From Symbiodinium microadriaticum (lineage: Eukaryota; Sar; Dinophyceae; Suessiales; Symbiodiniaceae), in assembly GCA_001939145.1 (NCBI GenBank), contig LSRX01000052.1, positions 892,362 through 956,361 on the forward strand: 64,000 bases of DNA, written 5' to 3'. Of this stretch, positions 9,717-18,775 are shown piece after piece (position 1 is the stretch's first letter; every line of letters starts with the position of its first letter). The notes under the pieces were generated by a model, which was not told the DNA's origin, searched no databases, and saw only the letters and a list, made by a program, of their open reading frames with translations. Both the position numbers and the translations under genes were made by a program.

Positions 9717-11100
9717 TGTCCTTTCGTCGTCTGGGTAAGCGCTTAGGAGCTCATTGGCCAGCTCGACTCGCTTCTTGGACCTTCCAAGCACAGCTTCGCT
9801 CACACGAGCTGCTTGGAGCTGCTCACACAAAGAACTGCATGCGCGAAGAATCCTGCCCTGGTCCGGTCCTCGTTCTCGCGAGTCACACGAGCAAAGACAA
9901 AGCATGCTTCCCAAGGCCAACTCCCTCCTCGTCTGGGTTTTGCACGACTTCGTGTACAGAGCTACTGTCTTGAAGGCTTCGACTCCGCCGCTAGTTACCG
10001 CTAGTTGTGCCGGTTGCATCTTGTTAGGTGTCTAGATGTGTTGTGCAAGAACTGGAGGCGAAGCCGTGCAGTTGTAGTGTATATAAGTATAAGTATAAAT
10101 ATATGTAATATAGTAAATATAGAATATATATATATATATATATATATAAATATATATACATATATATATATATATACATTATACATACGTAGATAAATAT
10201 AAATAAATAAATATAAATACAAATATAAATATAAATATAAAGAATAAATATACATATAAATATAAATATAAATATGAATATAAGTATAAATATAAATATA
10301 AATATAAATGTTCATATAAATATAAATAAACATATATATATATATATATATATTAATTTGCACCCTGTCCCGTTTATTATGACATGTCCCTTCGCCGCCA
10401 TATTTTTAAAGCTTGCTGCGGCATGTCCCTTCGCCGCCAGAAAGTGTGGCCTTTCGCCACGAGAAGCCTTAAATCCTTCATTTGTCACAGACTTCAAGTC
10501 GAGCCTGCGTCAACCTGTGACACCAGTCCTGCCATGCCCTACAGATTCTGGCCAGGGAGTTCTGATTGCAGCATGGTCATGGGTTCGCATCCTGAAACCC
10601 CAAGCCAATATCTGTCTAGAATCGTCCTAAGCCCCCAAACCCGGCAGCCGGCCTCAGGTGGATGCTGGGTTGAAGCGAAATGAACTTCTTCCGTTCATTG
10701 GCCGGTCGTTGGCAAAGCGACGGATCGTTACCTACTTTGTGAACAGGTTCAAGCCGGCAGACAAGGAGAACCTTGCTATTCTGCCTGTTTAGACTTATCT
10801 GCGTGTTGCCAGGACGGGGTGAAGTACGTTGAGGGGCGGTCTCCTGCCCAGGCCTGTCTAGGTCACTGGCTGCAGTAGGAGGTGTTGAAGTTGAGGGTGC
10901 GCCAGTCATGCTGGCCAGGTGCTCACACAAACGTTTACAAATTTCAAGAGTTTCTTGGAGAGCGGACTTTGCGGTGCCATCTTCCGCGATGCGCCACACC
11001 TTGGTTGGCTCCATGAGCTCCCCGAGTTTCTGCAGGCCGATTCGTTACATTTCAGGCATGTAGTCAGTAGTCTGTACGGCAGACATTCTTTGGCCCTGCT
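9717..11100. other. Repeat-rich interval inside the unknown gene
   Basis: From 9717 to 10070 nothing coding is supported on the + strand. From about 10078 to 10355 there is AT-rich simple sequence (TATAAATA and TATA runs). At 10382-10399 and 10418-10437 are copies of the CATGTCCCTTCGCCGC repeat, with a degenerate third copy at about 10446-10470. The remainder, to 11100, may hold a minus-strand exon. The interval behaves like a large intron with a mobile insertion. Confidence 0.55.
10800..11045 (-). CDS. Possible minus-strand coiled-coil exon
   Basis: On the minus strand the frame reads IGLQKLGELMEPTKVWRIAE and on to LQETLEICKRLCEHLASMTG, then a Pro/Ser/Thr-rich tail. The heptad-like helix and clean composition look coding, unlike most antisense frames here. 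It would be the only minus-strand gene piece in the window and sits beside the CATGTCCCTTCGCCGC repeats, so it may belong to a mobile insertion. Chance is not excluded. Confidence 0.35.
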
Positions 11101-11111
11101 AATTATTAATC

Positions 11112-11590
11112 ACCAGAGCAGGACATCATTGAATTCTTAGCCGCGGTCTTGAGTGGCACGGCCAAGTATGACGAGGCTATAGACGCCCAGGTGGCAGAGA
11201 ACTTCTTAGTGCCGGCAGAGCGGATTTTGGCCAACAAGGACGTGTTCACTATGAATGTGGAGCTGCTCGAGAAGGACATGGCAGTCTGGCTGACACCGCC
11301 ACCACCGCCACCTGCGGCCGCGGAGGTGAAGGCGGATGAAAGTGCGAAGCCTGAGCCCGAGAAATCGGATGAATCAGCGGCGGTGCCGGAGCAGTCAGAG
11401 CCAGATCCGGTGGAGGAGCCGCTCTCCACTGCCCCAGAGAGCCCTCCGGCGCGAGCTGAAACCTTCAAGATGCTGGTCTTGAACCGGTGCCAGCAGGACA
11501 TGCTGGAGAGACTTTCAGCCGATTCCTGGGACAAGGCCCTGTTGCAGGCAACCACGAGTGCCTCGGTTTCTGATGATTCCGATTCCATGT
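11112..11590 (+). CDS. Unknown protein, Pro/Glu-rich exon
   Basis: The frame reads QDIIEFLAAVLSGTAKYDEA, a helical block containing VFTMNVELLEKDMAVWL, a polyproline stretch, an acidic Ala/Pro/Ser linker, then LNRCQQDMLERLSADSWDKA. It is well formed over about 150 residues. It probably continues the large unknown gene after the repeat-rich interval. No known domain. Confidence 0.55.
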
Positions 11591-11631
11591 TACATCAATC
11601 TTGTGAAATCTCGGTTGGATAGACCGAGGTG

Positions 11632-11776
11632 CCAAAACTGCCAACATCATTACAGGCAACCTGGACATTGACCTCAACGCCACTGATGGAGGGCTTCCCA
11701 TCCTGCATATCGTTGATTGCAACTCCGTCAATATTATAAGTAGTGACCTTATCTTCATCTTCAGTTTCCAGGGTTC
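11632..11776 (+). CDS. Possible exon, strand ambiguous
   Basis: The + strand reads TANIITGNLDIDLNATDGGL then PILHIVDCNSVNIISSDLIF without a stop, starting near an AG|G acceptor. The minus strand of the same segment (11595-11846) is also open and equally protein-like (TYNIDGVAINDMQDGKPSIS). Because the flanking exons are + strand I prefer that direction, but the sequence alone does not decide. Confidence 0.35.
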
Positions 11777-11809
11777 CATAGGATACTGCACAAGTAAGGC
11801 AAAACATTG

Positions 11810-12105
11810 GCCGTGACGGATTGCGAAAATGCCATCCGCTATCCATTCCGTTTTGGGCCGGCGCTTGATCTTGTCAAACTGAAGAACCTCATGGCCAATA
11901 TCTTCGGGACGACGGAAGGCGGGAGCCCATTCCGATCATGTGATGCAGCCCTCATCTTCGACGGCAGATCTCGCAAATACGACAAGGAGGTCATGAAGCA
12001 CCTCAATGCTCACATCAAGTTTGTGCCAAAGGAGAATTTGCCGGCTCGCAAGTATGAGGTGTTCAGGATGCACTATCACAACAGCTCCTGGGCTGTATTG
12101 CCTCG
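11810..12105 (+). CDS. Unknown protein, exon
   Basis: The block reads RYPFRFGPALDLVKLKNLMA, CDAALIFDGRSRKYDKEVMK and ENLPARKYEVFRMHYHNSSW, and then loses coding character near 12100. It is basic and aromatic-rich. No family is recognised. It is probably another exon of the 8603-13031 gene. Confidence 0.5.
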
Positions 12106-12175
12106 AAGCCGCTGTGTGCGAACACTCCTGTGACCTCAGTGTGTGTCGTGTCTAAACTTTCTTTTCGGGGCTATT

Positions 12176-12352
12176 CAAGGAGAGTTTCTGGATGGCGGCG
12201 CTGTGCGAAAGAGAGCTACCACTGCGAATCTGCAGTGTCCTGATCACTTGGAGTCCGGGATCTGCGTCATGGGCAAGGATTTCAAAGCGAACCTTGCGGT
12301 GATTCCACGGAAGCACTTCGATGTCCCCTCGACGAGTCTCGACGGTTTCAGG
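12176..12352 (+). CDS. Unknown protein, exon
   Basis: The block reads GGAVRKRATTANLQCPDHLE then GICVMGKDFKANLAVIPRKH and ends at a donor-like GGTAGG near 12352. The short intron to about 12394 ends in AG. It belongs with the neighbouring + strand exons. Confidence 0.5.
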
Positions 12353-12395
12353 TAGGTTCGTGTAGAGTATAGAACGTCTGACATGTGATATATGT

Positions 12396-12630
12396 AGGCT
12401 GCACTGAGGAATCAGAGCCGCGGCTTCAGTGGTTTGAGCTTGAATCCGGAGCCAGTGCGGGTTACGGCCGACACCCGCTCCAGCTTGGCCTCTGGCTCAA
12501 CGGTGGAGCAGGCAGCGGACTTGGATGGCGAGCTGGAGGAAGAGAAGGGCCTTCTGGTTTTCCCGTGGGAATGGCCTGAGAATGTGTGGGATGAGATTTT
12601 CCATTCTATGGGTGCAGCTGGTGGGCAAGT
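12396..12630 (+). CDS. Unknown protein, acidic exon
   Basis: The frame contains SLNPEPVRVTADTRSSLASG, a Glu-rich helix (DGELEEEKGLLVF) and PWEWPENVWDEIFHSMGAAG. After about 12630 coding character falls off before the next block. No domain recognised. Confidence 0.5.
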
Positions 12631-12689
12631 TCAGCAGCTTGTATGCAATCTGATCTTGACATGCCCAATCCGTTGTTCAAGAAGTGCGG

Positions 12690-13031
12690 CCGAGGATTTA
12701 CCATCATACTGCGGACCAGGGCTACGCAGCTCTGGCTTCCTTGCGCCAGAAGTACAACTACAGGACTTCAGCAATGAGCACAAAACATCGGCAGCTCATC
12801 CGAGAGCTCATCGCCTTTCGAATCGTCTCGGACGTGTGCTCCGGCTCCCGCGACTGGGGCCGAAAATTGCGCAGGGAAACCAGTTTGGCAGGTGACGTCC
12901 CGGCGCCGCAGGAGAGTGAGATCCAGCCGACGGAGTCGAAGAAACAGAAGACAGAGCAGAATGAAGACAAGGAGGGCGACGGTGAATCCTCTTCCGATTC
13001 CTCGGCTAGCAGTGACGACGAGGAGCACTGA
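12690..13031 (+). CDS. Unknown protein, C-terminal exon with acidic tail
   Basis: The frame reads YHHTADQGYAALASLRQKYN, KHRQLIRELIAFRIVSDVCS, then a Lys/Glu-rich stretch and a Ser/Asp/Glu tail ending DDEEH and a stop at 13031. A Lys-rich segment followed by a Ser/acidic tail is common in nuclear proteins. This is the natural end of the gene running from 8603; that all blocks belong together is inferred from order, strand and lack of other start sites. Confidence 0.55.
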   Translation, partial: PRIYHHTADQGYAALASLRQKYNYRTSAMSTKHRQLIRELIAFRIVSDVCSGSRDWGRKLRRETSLAGDVPAPQESEIQPTESKKQKTEQNEDKEGDGESSSDSSASSDDEEH

Positions 13032-13361
13032 CAGCCTGGACAGCCTGAAGGCGGCAAGTTTTGTTGAGATGTTGCCGCTGCCTCTGTTATCACATGGGCG
13101 ATCACGTCAGGTTGAACAAGAATTAGAAATTTATAGCTGTTTGTGCGAGAGACTTGCCCCCTCGTGATTCGTCCGTGTGATTTTGAATCCTCACATGACG
13201 GAGGCGCAAATGTGGACATGACAAATAGGCCTGACAACGTGGGATGGCATTGCCAACATGCCAACACATGCCGGTACACGCTTAAACCGAAGTAATATGA
13301 AGATTTATCTCCAAGCATCGTTCTCACGCTCCATACGCTTCTCGCGACTCCTCCGAGCAGC

Positions 13362-14563
13362 ATGGACTCTACCGGGTTCGCAGCCTTCCCTATGGATGTC
13401 GACCTCCTCTCCCCCTCGATTCTGAACAAGCAGAAAATCAGCTTCTACCCCTCGGTCGCCCTGGCGGTGGCCAAGGAGTTCCGATCCATGGTGCGCGGGT
13501 GCTTTGGCTGCAGAGTCATGTTCATGACGAATGCTCAGGCCTGTGTGTTTGTCTGTCAAGGCTGGGATACAAGCTCAGCGACGGCGAGCCCGCGTCGGCA
13601 AAGAAACGAAGGGCGTCTGAGTCGGGCATGAGTGACCTGCTCGGCATTCTGAGGGTCGTCATTCCAAAGGAAATCCGTCAGAAAGTCTGGGAGGAAAACC
13701 GTGTGCAGTACGACGGAGAGATGATTCTGATCCCTCTGTTTATGCTACAGTCCCCGGACTCCAGATTGGAAATCGACACTTGGGTGACAACCATGCACAT
13801 CTCCACCGACAACGGCAACTTGACCTGCAAAGGAATCTAGCAGGAAGGGTCTTTGATACTTGCTCTTGCGCTGATTTGCATTGCTCAGGCGTTGACATCA
13901 AGGTGTGGAACTTCTACAAGCTGGAAAATGCCCAAAAACAGTGGGAGACGAAAAGGTGCATCCTGAAAAACTGTGTGGCAAAGACGAAAAAGAAGACCGA
14001 TGAGCCAGCCGCCGAGGAATCCTGGGAGCTGTTCTTCAGTGACCCGAACACCGCGACTTTGTGGGGATTCTGGATGAGCCTTGGAGCGGAGACAGATGTT
14101 CCCATCCTGAAGCAGAGCAGCGATGTGATGCCCGGCTCTGTCGTCCGCACAAAGACCCCGATGAGCGACTACTGCAAGATTCCCAGCGACTGCGTATGGG
14201 ACTCCCATGCCCGTGTGTTGGGGAAAGTGAGCTTCACGGTGGATATGCAGACGACTTGGTCCAACTTCGTGCACTGCAGGACTGCCAAATCCAAGATTGC
14301 TCAGATGCTGGACTTGGATCGAGACATCCAAATGGCGAAGCGTGACCCGTTTGCATTTGTTAGAATCAGATTCATCAACCTGCTTGTCACACTTCAAGTC
14401 TTCTAGGTGATTTGGGTTCCATGCAGCGCAAGAGGGCGAAGATCCAGCGTGAGCTCAGCGATGTGGAGCGGGCCGGGGTCGTCGCCGTGGAAGACGAAAT
14501 TCCACACGATGCCGGTGCCGTGGATGCTGGGTACAGCAGCAGCAATAGCGACGATGATTGAGA
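13362..14563 (+). CDS. Unknown four-exon gene with acidic C-terminus
   Basis: Start ATG at 13362 (MDSTGFAAFPMDVDLLSPSI). Suggested exons: 13362-13492, 13561-13832, 13889 to about 14358, and 14406-14563, about 340 residues. Joined reading gives EFRSM then LGYKLSDGEP, NLTCK then VDIKVWNFYK, and a tail RAKIQRELSDVERAGVVAVE ending SNSDDD. The first intron fits a GC donor and the second a GA donor, both with AG|G acceptors, as known for dinoflagellates; the last donor is unclear. No domain is recognised. The basic then acidic tail suggests a nuclear protein. It follows the previous gene by 330 bp on the same strand; 13032-13361 holds no gene I can see. Confidence 0.6.
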
Positions 14564-14579
14564 CCGGGAACAGCTGGAC

Positions 14580-14760
14580 AAATGGCCTGCTTTTCGATCT
14601 GCGGGCTACGACGGGTCCAAGTTTTCATGCGGGCTACTGAGCCCAAGGATTAGTTTGACATACACGTTTGATGCGGGCTGCGGCTTTTGATGGGCTACGG
14701 CTGGTCCTAGGCTTCTCTCATGAGTGATGCGGGCTATGGACGGTTCTAGTCTCAGTCAGA
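14580..14760 (+). repeat. Degenerate GCGGGCTACGGNNGGTCC repeat
   Basis: About five imperfect copies of a GCGGGCTAYGG...GGTCC motif are spread over this stretch just after the stop codon of the four-exon gene. From 14760 to 15390 I see no gene; 15040-15068 has a small hairpin around AAGCGAAGCTTCG. Confidence 0.45.
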
Positions 14761-15390
14761 GGCATGCCCATTTCTTTCCGGAGATCTTTTGTCGCCTATG
14801 GGCCATACATCGTCCGAGTGGTAGCTGCGACCGAGCTTTCAAAATGAACTCTGCTTGTTTGCCCGCGCAAATACGATGCGTATAGTGCTCAACTTGCGCA
14901 TCCTGCACTGAGCTCAAGACTTGCTTGCAAGGTGCAGCATCGTCAACAATGCGGCAGTTCTTCACACGTGCCACGGTGGCACGATTTTAAGACCCCGAGC
15001 CGAAGCCGCTGTAACCCCAAACGATAGCCTAATCTTTATAATACTTAAGCGAAGCTTCGATTAAGAGTTCGGGGCTGGATGGGCTTTGGTTCATGGATGT
15101 ACGGGATGCACGGATAATTGCTCAGCCTTGCAAGCCCCGACATCGACAGGTGGCTTGTGTAAGGTTGAGGGTTAAGAGTCTCTGGAGTCTTTTGGGATCA
15201 AGGTTATCGGAGGATGTTCGGAACCTTTACCTTGGCAGACACCAACCACCAAACCGAGGGTCCAGCACTTCAGTGGCTTATAAAAGGGGAGCCCGCATCA
15301 TATATTTGAGTAGGTTATCCTAAACTGCAAAACAATGTCAAGCCTGGCCATGTACTAGTAACAGTATAAAGCAACTCTCTACAGCCCCCA

Positions 15391-15410
15391 CAACCCTAAA
15401 CCCTAAACCC
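15391..15410. repeat. First interstitial CCCTAAA array
   Basis: A short perfect run of the plant/dinoflagellate-type telomere repeat (CCCTAAA reading on +) marks the left boundary of the telomere-repeat-rich region that fills the rest of the window. Confidence 0.9.
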
Positions 15411-15570
15411 AATGCTCTCTGCTTTGAGGCTTCAGATGCCTCCTGGTCGTTGCAGATCAGGCCTGGGAATCCCAAGCAGATCAGAAGAACCTAAGTTCCA
15501 GTCTTTTTAGGAGAGGCAGTCTATGTGTAAACCGAAGCCTCGACGGCCTGTCAAGAAGGAACAGTCCCAG

Positions 15571-15669
15571 CCCGTGTATCTCATCTCCGAGTTTGATGGT
15601 TTGGGGTTTGCTGACACAACTGTGTTGCGGGCAGGAATCTACCCGTCATCAATGGCTCGTTGCCAAGTG
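15571..15669 (+). CDS. Possible first exons of the furin-like repeat gene
   Basis: Two fragments resemble the module found downstream. After CAG at 15570 comes PVYLISEFDG, like KYLxxxDG. After an AG|G acceptor at 15634 comes GIYPSSMARCQ, like the GTYPxGxxGRxC segment. Both are short and lack supporting cysteines, so this is a tentative left end of the gene. Confidence 0.3.
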
Positions 15670-15931
15670 TGACGGAGGCGACTGGGGTCGGGCGAGTGAA
15701 TAGCGGCAAAGTTAATCCTCTCACCCACGGCTTTCTAGCGACTGTACCTAGTTAGTAATATGCCTACATGGGTTAGGGGTCGTCCTCGTGCAGGCTTTTG
15801 ACAGCAGGTGGGGGGTGAACGGGGGCCGGAAGCGCTGAAGGCTGCAAACTCCAACCCTGAGCATCCCTGAGCCGTGAAACCCTGCTTGACCGCCCTTGGC
15901 CCTGAAAGTTTCGTCCTCCAGCTCTATGGAG

Positions 15932-15957
15932 GTGCCACCAGCTGCCCTGAAGAACCA
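15932..15957 (+). CDS. Possible furin-like exon fragment (TSCPEE)
   Basis: After GAG|G the phase-1 frame reads ATSCPEE, resembling the start of a CPDG module. Very short; weak support. Confidence 0.25.
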
Positions 15958-16270
15958 ATTATAATTTATACCTATGTAGGCGACAACAACACCTTGAATT
16001 CGGCCCGTATAATAATAACGATCCTACTATATAGAGTTAGGGCCGCCTATTTTCACAGAGAAGACTACATATGGGCGCAGGTCACTACGGCCGCCGCAAC
16101 GCCATTCTGAGTTCAGCTAAGTCGATCAGGATATCCTGGCTGAGTTCAACTTTCCACACGATCTCGGTCTTCATGTTTCTAGCTATCCACACATCAGCCG
16201 TGGTTCCTGGAGACTATCATTTCGTGTGAGACACCTTAGCTGAAGAGCAAGGTGCTTTGCATTTCCAGTA

Positions 16271-16319
16271 GAGCGCGAGTTTTGCGTGCATAGCAAAAAC
16301 GACGGATGGAGGCTCTCAG
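16271..16319 (+). CDS. Possible exon fragment (C...DGW)
   Basis: The frame reads EFCVHSKNDGWRLSG, with Cys, Asn and DGW spaced roughly as in the CxNxKYLxxDGWC module. There are no flanking arrays and it is a single weak candidate. Confidence 0.25.
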
Positions 16320-16339
16320 GGCAACCCGAAAGGGAAAAT

Positions 16340-16425
16340 CAGGGTACCTGAATTTGGGGTCCTTATAATAAGGATCCTACTGTCTAGGGTAATAATATTA
16401 TTAGGGCTCCCTATTCCGATCTTAT
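16340..16425. mobile_element. MITE-like hairpin (GGTACCT type)
   Basis: Short inverted repeat around GGTACCTGAATTTGGGGTCC with an internal TATAATAAGGATC stretch; a close relative lies at 48718-48812. No coding content. Confidence 0.45.
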
Positions 16426-16649
16426 GCGTGTCCGTCATGTCGCTCTTTACTGGTAGTTGATAGCCTCCAATGTAAAATCACGCATTAAGTATAGGATCTG
16501 GGTAAAAGGTTAACCTTGAACTACCCTTGACACCCGACAAGTAAGTGGTGCAATGGGGTTCTACAAGTGGTTTTCTTATTTTAATGGATCGGGGAATGTG
16601 GCCATTAGATCATCACAGCTTGACAACTCTACACCCGAATCTCTAAACT

Positions 16650-16803
16650 TTAAGGGTCCAAGCGCCCATATGAGACGTTCTCTAAATTAGGGCCCCTTTT
16701 AGGTCCACAATGTAGTAGGTCAAAAGAACGAGCCGAAAAGGGACCCGAATTTGGAGAAGTAGTATACTTATGGTTTGGCCTGAAAGCCCACATGGACCCC
16801 GAG
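16650..16803. mobile_element. Nested hairpins: GTTCTCTAAATTAGGG element within a GGGTCCAxGxxCCCA element
   Basis: The outer arms (GGGTCCAAGCGCCCATAT and its inverted counterpart ending at about 16803) match the hairpin family seen at 47685-47783. The inner arms (GTTCTCTAAATTAGGG...CCCGAATTTGGAGAA) match the family at 39627-39735. One small palindromic element appears to have inserted into another. The 16800-17480 stretch otherwise shows no gene apart from a 16-bp CCCTAAA run at 16991. Confidence 0.45.
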
Positions 16804-17308
16804 GGAAGGGACAAGTTTACTGTTTCGGCTTGTGGGTCCAAGTCGGAATCTCCCGACACGCACTTAATCCGTACGGGGGTTCCACGTAAAGTTGTTTGTG
16901 GCCTTCAGCATAAACTACAAGGTGTTTATGCCCCAGACGAAATACATCGTTGTATGCTATATCATAAAAGTACATGTGCCCTTATAAACAGTAAACCCTA
17001 AACCCTCATAGAGTATTTGTAGGAGTACATTGACATAGAGTTTATTGTTAGAGATCACGGCCAAATTGAAGCATCAACAAGAGGCGCGAAGAACTGGCAG
17101 AGGTGTTGGAAGGAGTATCATTATGGAACCCCAGAAAAATGGAACATGGATTTAGGATGATTGGTGCGAGGCTTCCGAAGACTTTCAAGGTATCAGGATA
17201 TAAATGATGTTCCAAATTACTGGCTTCTACGTGTAGTACTCTAGATATTTCAAAGTCCGATTGCAATGATTACGGCCTCTATCCCTAAGGGTCAAAATGG
17301 CCTTTGGG

Positions 17309-17410
17309 CTGTTGATGATATACCTCCTGCATTGCCTTAAGGACCCTACACTTTGGGAATTATGGTCTATTCCTTATTATGGGTACTGCAGGGTTTACAT
17401 CATCCACCGC
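17309..17410. mobile_element. MITE-like hairpin, GTTGATGATATAAATCCTGCATTA family
   Basis: Degenerate terminal inverted repeats GTTGATGATATACCTCCTGC and GCAGGGTTTACATCATCCAC flank a core GGACCCT...GGGAATTATGGTCT shared with copies at 22545-22650, 41705-41806, 47029-47149 and 48950-49060. Confidence 0.65.
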
Positions 17411-17484
17411 AGGAGTCCTTAGAGCTTTAAAGGAATCATCAAGCAAAGCCCTGCCGCATTCCTTGGGCAAAGCCCTCCCCCCAC

Positions 17485-17566
17485 CTAAACCCGATAAACC
17501 CTAAACCCTAAAACCCTCAACCCAAACCCTTAACCCTAAAACCTAAAGACCTAAAGCCTAAAACCC
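17485..17566. repeat. CCCTAAA-type array
   Basis: Degenerate CCCTAAA units end 18 bp before the exon at 17584. A matching TTTAGGG-type array follows that exon at 17622-17700. Confidence 0.85.
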
Positions 17567-17583
17567 GATCAGCGACGGCCGAG

Positions 17584-17621
17584 GCAAGTACAAAGATTCT
17601 GACTCGGTCCCTGGGCTTCAG
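17584..17621 (+). CDS. Furin-like repeat exon (KYK variant)
   Basis: After GAG|G, the phase-1 frame reads KYKDSDSVPGLQ, corresponding to the KYLTxDG segment of the module without its cysteines. It is framed by a CCCTAAA array upstream and a TTTAGGG array starting at the exon end (CAGTGTTTAGGG). Confidence 0.4.
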
Positions 17622-17700
17622 TGTTTAGGGTCTAGGGTTTGATGCTTGAGTTCAGGGCTTAAGGGTTTAGAGTTCAGGCTTTAGGCTTGTGGGGTAAAGG
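17622..17700. repeat. TTTAGGG-type array
   Basis: Degenerate TTTAGGG units (variants TCTAGGG, TTCAGGG, TTTAGAG) begin directly after the preceding exon candidate. A CCCTAAA-type array follows at 17766-17800. Confidence 0.85.
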
Positions 17701-17897
17701 AGTCGAGGGGTTTTGTTAAGGCCGTGGTATGGGCCAAAGCGGGTCTTGGACGGGTTTTGGGTTTCTAAACCCTAAACCGAAACACTAAACCCTAAACCTT
17801 TAGGAGTTTGTTTGGGGACACGGTTGAGGCTTGCTTGGGTTTTAAAAACCGAAGCCCCCAACGACCGTCAGCACCACCAACAAGTACCGCTGTTATG

Positions 17898-17970
17898 TGG
17901 GTAGTTCTCGAAATTAGGGTCCCTTGTTGGGTCCTAAAAGGGACCCTAATTTAGAGAACTGCCCATATGC
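17898..17970. mobile_element. MITE-like hairpin, GGTAGTTCTCTAAATTAGGGTCCC family
   Basis: Near-perfect inverted repeat with arms GGGTAGTTCTCGAAATTAGG and CCTAATTTAGAGAACTGCCC and almost no loop. Relatives lie at 16663-16752 (nested), 38750-38850 and 39627-39735. The family is distinctive because its arm itself contains TTAGGG. Confidence 0.75.
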
Positions 17971-18047
17971 CGTGCCTCCCAGAGGAAATATGTACAAAAG
18001 CGAGCATATTTGCTTTGAGGGGACAGGCGACAGAGCTGCCAGTTCAG

Positions 18048-18107
18048 CACAATCCGGAACGATGATGGCATGTGGTATTGCCAATGTCATGACTGCTTAA
18101 AGACAAG
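18048..18107 (+). CDS. Furin-like repeat exon (CQCHDC)
   Basis: After TTCAG the frame reads TIRNDDGMWYCQCHDCLKT with closely spaced cysteines as in the CxxCxxxC part of the module. It is followed at once by a CCCTAAA array, one of the few exons where the downstream array is in that direction; the array instead immediately precedes the next exon. Confidence 0.45.
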
Positions 18108-18257
18108 CCTAAACCCTAAACCCCGGAAGCCCCTAAACCCCCAGACCCCTAAACCCCTAAACCCAAAACCCCTAAACCCCTAAACCCAAAACCCCCTAAA
18201 TCCTAAACCCCTAAACCCTAAACCCTCAGCCCTAAGCCTTCTAAATCCTCAACCCTC
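18107..18257. repeat. CCCTAAA-type array (most of one intron)
   Basis: About 150 bp of CCCTAAA, CCCCTAAA and degenerate units make up nearly the whole interval between two exon candidates, giving a very short intron of almost pure telomere-like repeat. Confidence 0.9.
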
Positions 18258-18259
18258 AG

Positions 18260-18376
18260 CGCTTTGGAGTTACAACCTTTGCCCCTCCATCTGAGGACAA
18301 GTGCGTATCCTGCCCGGGCAACTGCACGACTTGCATGACCGCCGACAAGTGCACCGAATGCGGGTGGGCCTGGCTG
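18260..18376 (+). CDS. Furin-like cysteine-rich exon, best single example
   Basis: After CTCAG the frame reads EDKCVSCPGNCTTCMTADKC followed by TECGWAWL, ending where GTTTAGGG starts. The CxxCxxxCxxCxxxxxCxxC spacing is that of furin-like/growth-factor-receptor Cys-rich repeats (as in PCSK5-type proteins), which are secreted or extracellular and disulphide-bonded. It is flanked by a CCCTAAA array upstream and a TTTAGGG array downstream. The reading is free of stops for 39 codons. Confidence 0.7.
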
Positions 18377-18411
18377 GTTTAGGGTGTATAGGGTTTAGGG
18401 TTTCTGGCTGC
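18377..18411. repeat. TTTAGGG-type array at an exon's 3' edge
   Basis: The exon ends TGGCTG and the array begins GTTTAGGG, so the telomere unit itself supplies a GT donor. Confidence 0.85.
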
Positions 18412-18431
18412 ATCTTCAGTCCATGACTATA

Positions 18432-18540
18432 GGTTCCTGAGTAGTGCCCTTTTACCCATTTTATTTCGAGGTCTTCTTATTAAAACCGAATATTTGGGAA
18501 AAGGGTATCCTTATTATTACGGTCTTACTGGTGAGCCTAG
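18432..18540. mobile_element. MITE-like hairpin, CCxxAGTAGTxCCCTTTT family
   Basis: Inverted arms AGTAGTGCCCTTTT... and ...AAAAGGGTATCCTTATTATT with a middle AAAACCGAATATT. A clear relative is at 22757-22872. No coding content. Confidence 0.6.
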
Positions 18541-18732
18541 ATGAAAGTGCTTGTAGCCATTGGGAACCCCTCAGAAAGTGGAGGCGTCTGAATATACTAT
18601 AGTAAGATGTAGTATTCCCTCATCGTCGCTATCTAGTTTTAGAACAGTGTAGCCCGCAACCCTATTCTGATTACGTGGGCCTAAACCCCAAAACCCAGGC
18701 CCAAAACCCTAGCCCAGTCGGTTCAGGGCCTT

Positions 18733-18775
18733 GAGGTTACTTAATTCTCGAGGCAGAAAGCTCGAAACTCCCTGT
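18733..18775 (+). CDS. Possible exon fragment (GYLILEAES)
   Basis: After CTTGAG|G the phase-1 frame reads YLILEAESSKLP, resembling the KYL segment. No cysteines. It follows a CCCTAAA-like stretch (18679-18716). Weak. Confidence 0.25.

Noticed and set aside
9471..10019. 182-residue minus-strand open frame
   Set aside because: It overlaps a well-formed + strand exon and runs into AT-rich repeat; no motif.
10001..10363. Ile/Tyr-rich 120-residue minus-strand frame
   Set aside because: It translates AT simple repeat.
207..10437. LTR retrotransposon bounded by the repeated 20-mer
   Set aside because: No long direct repeats, no gag, integrase or reverse transcriptase between them.
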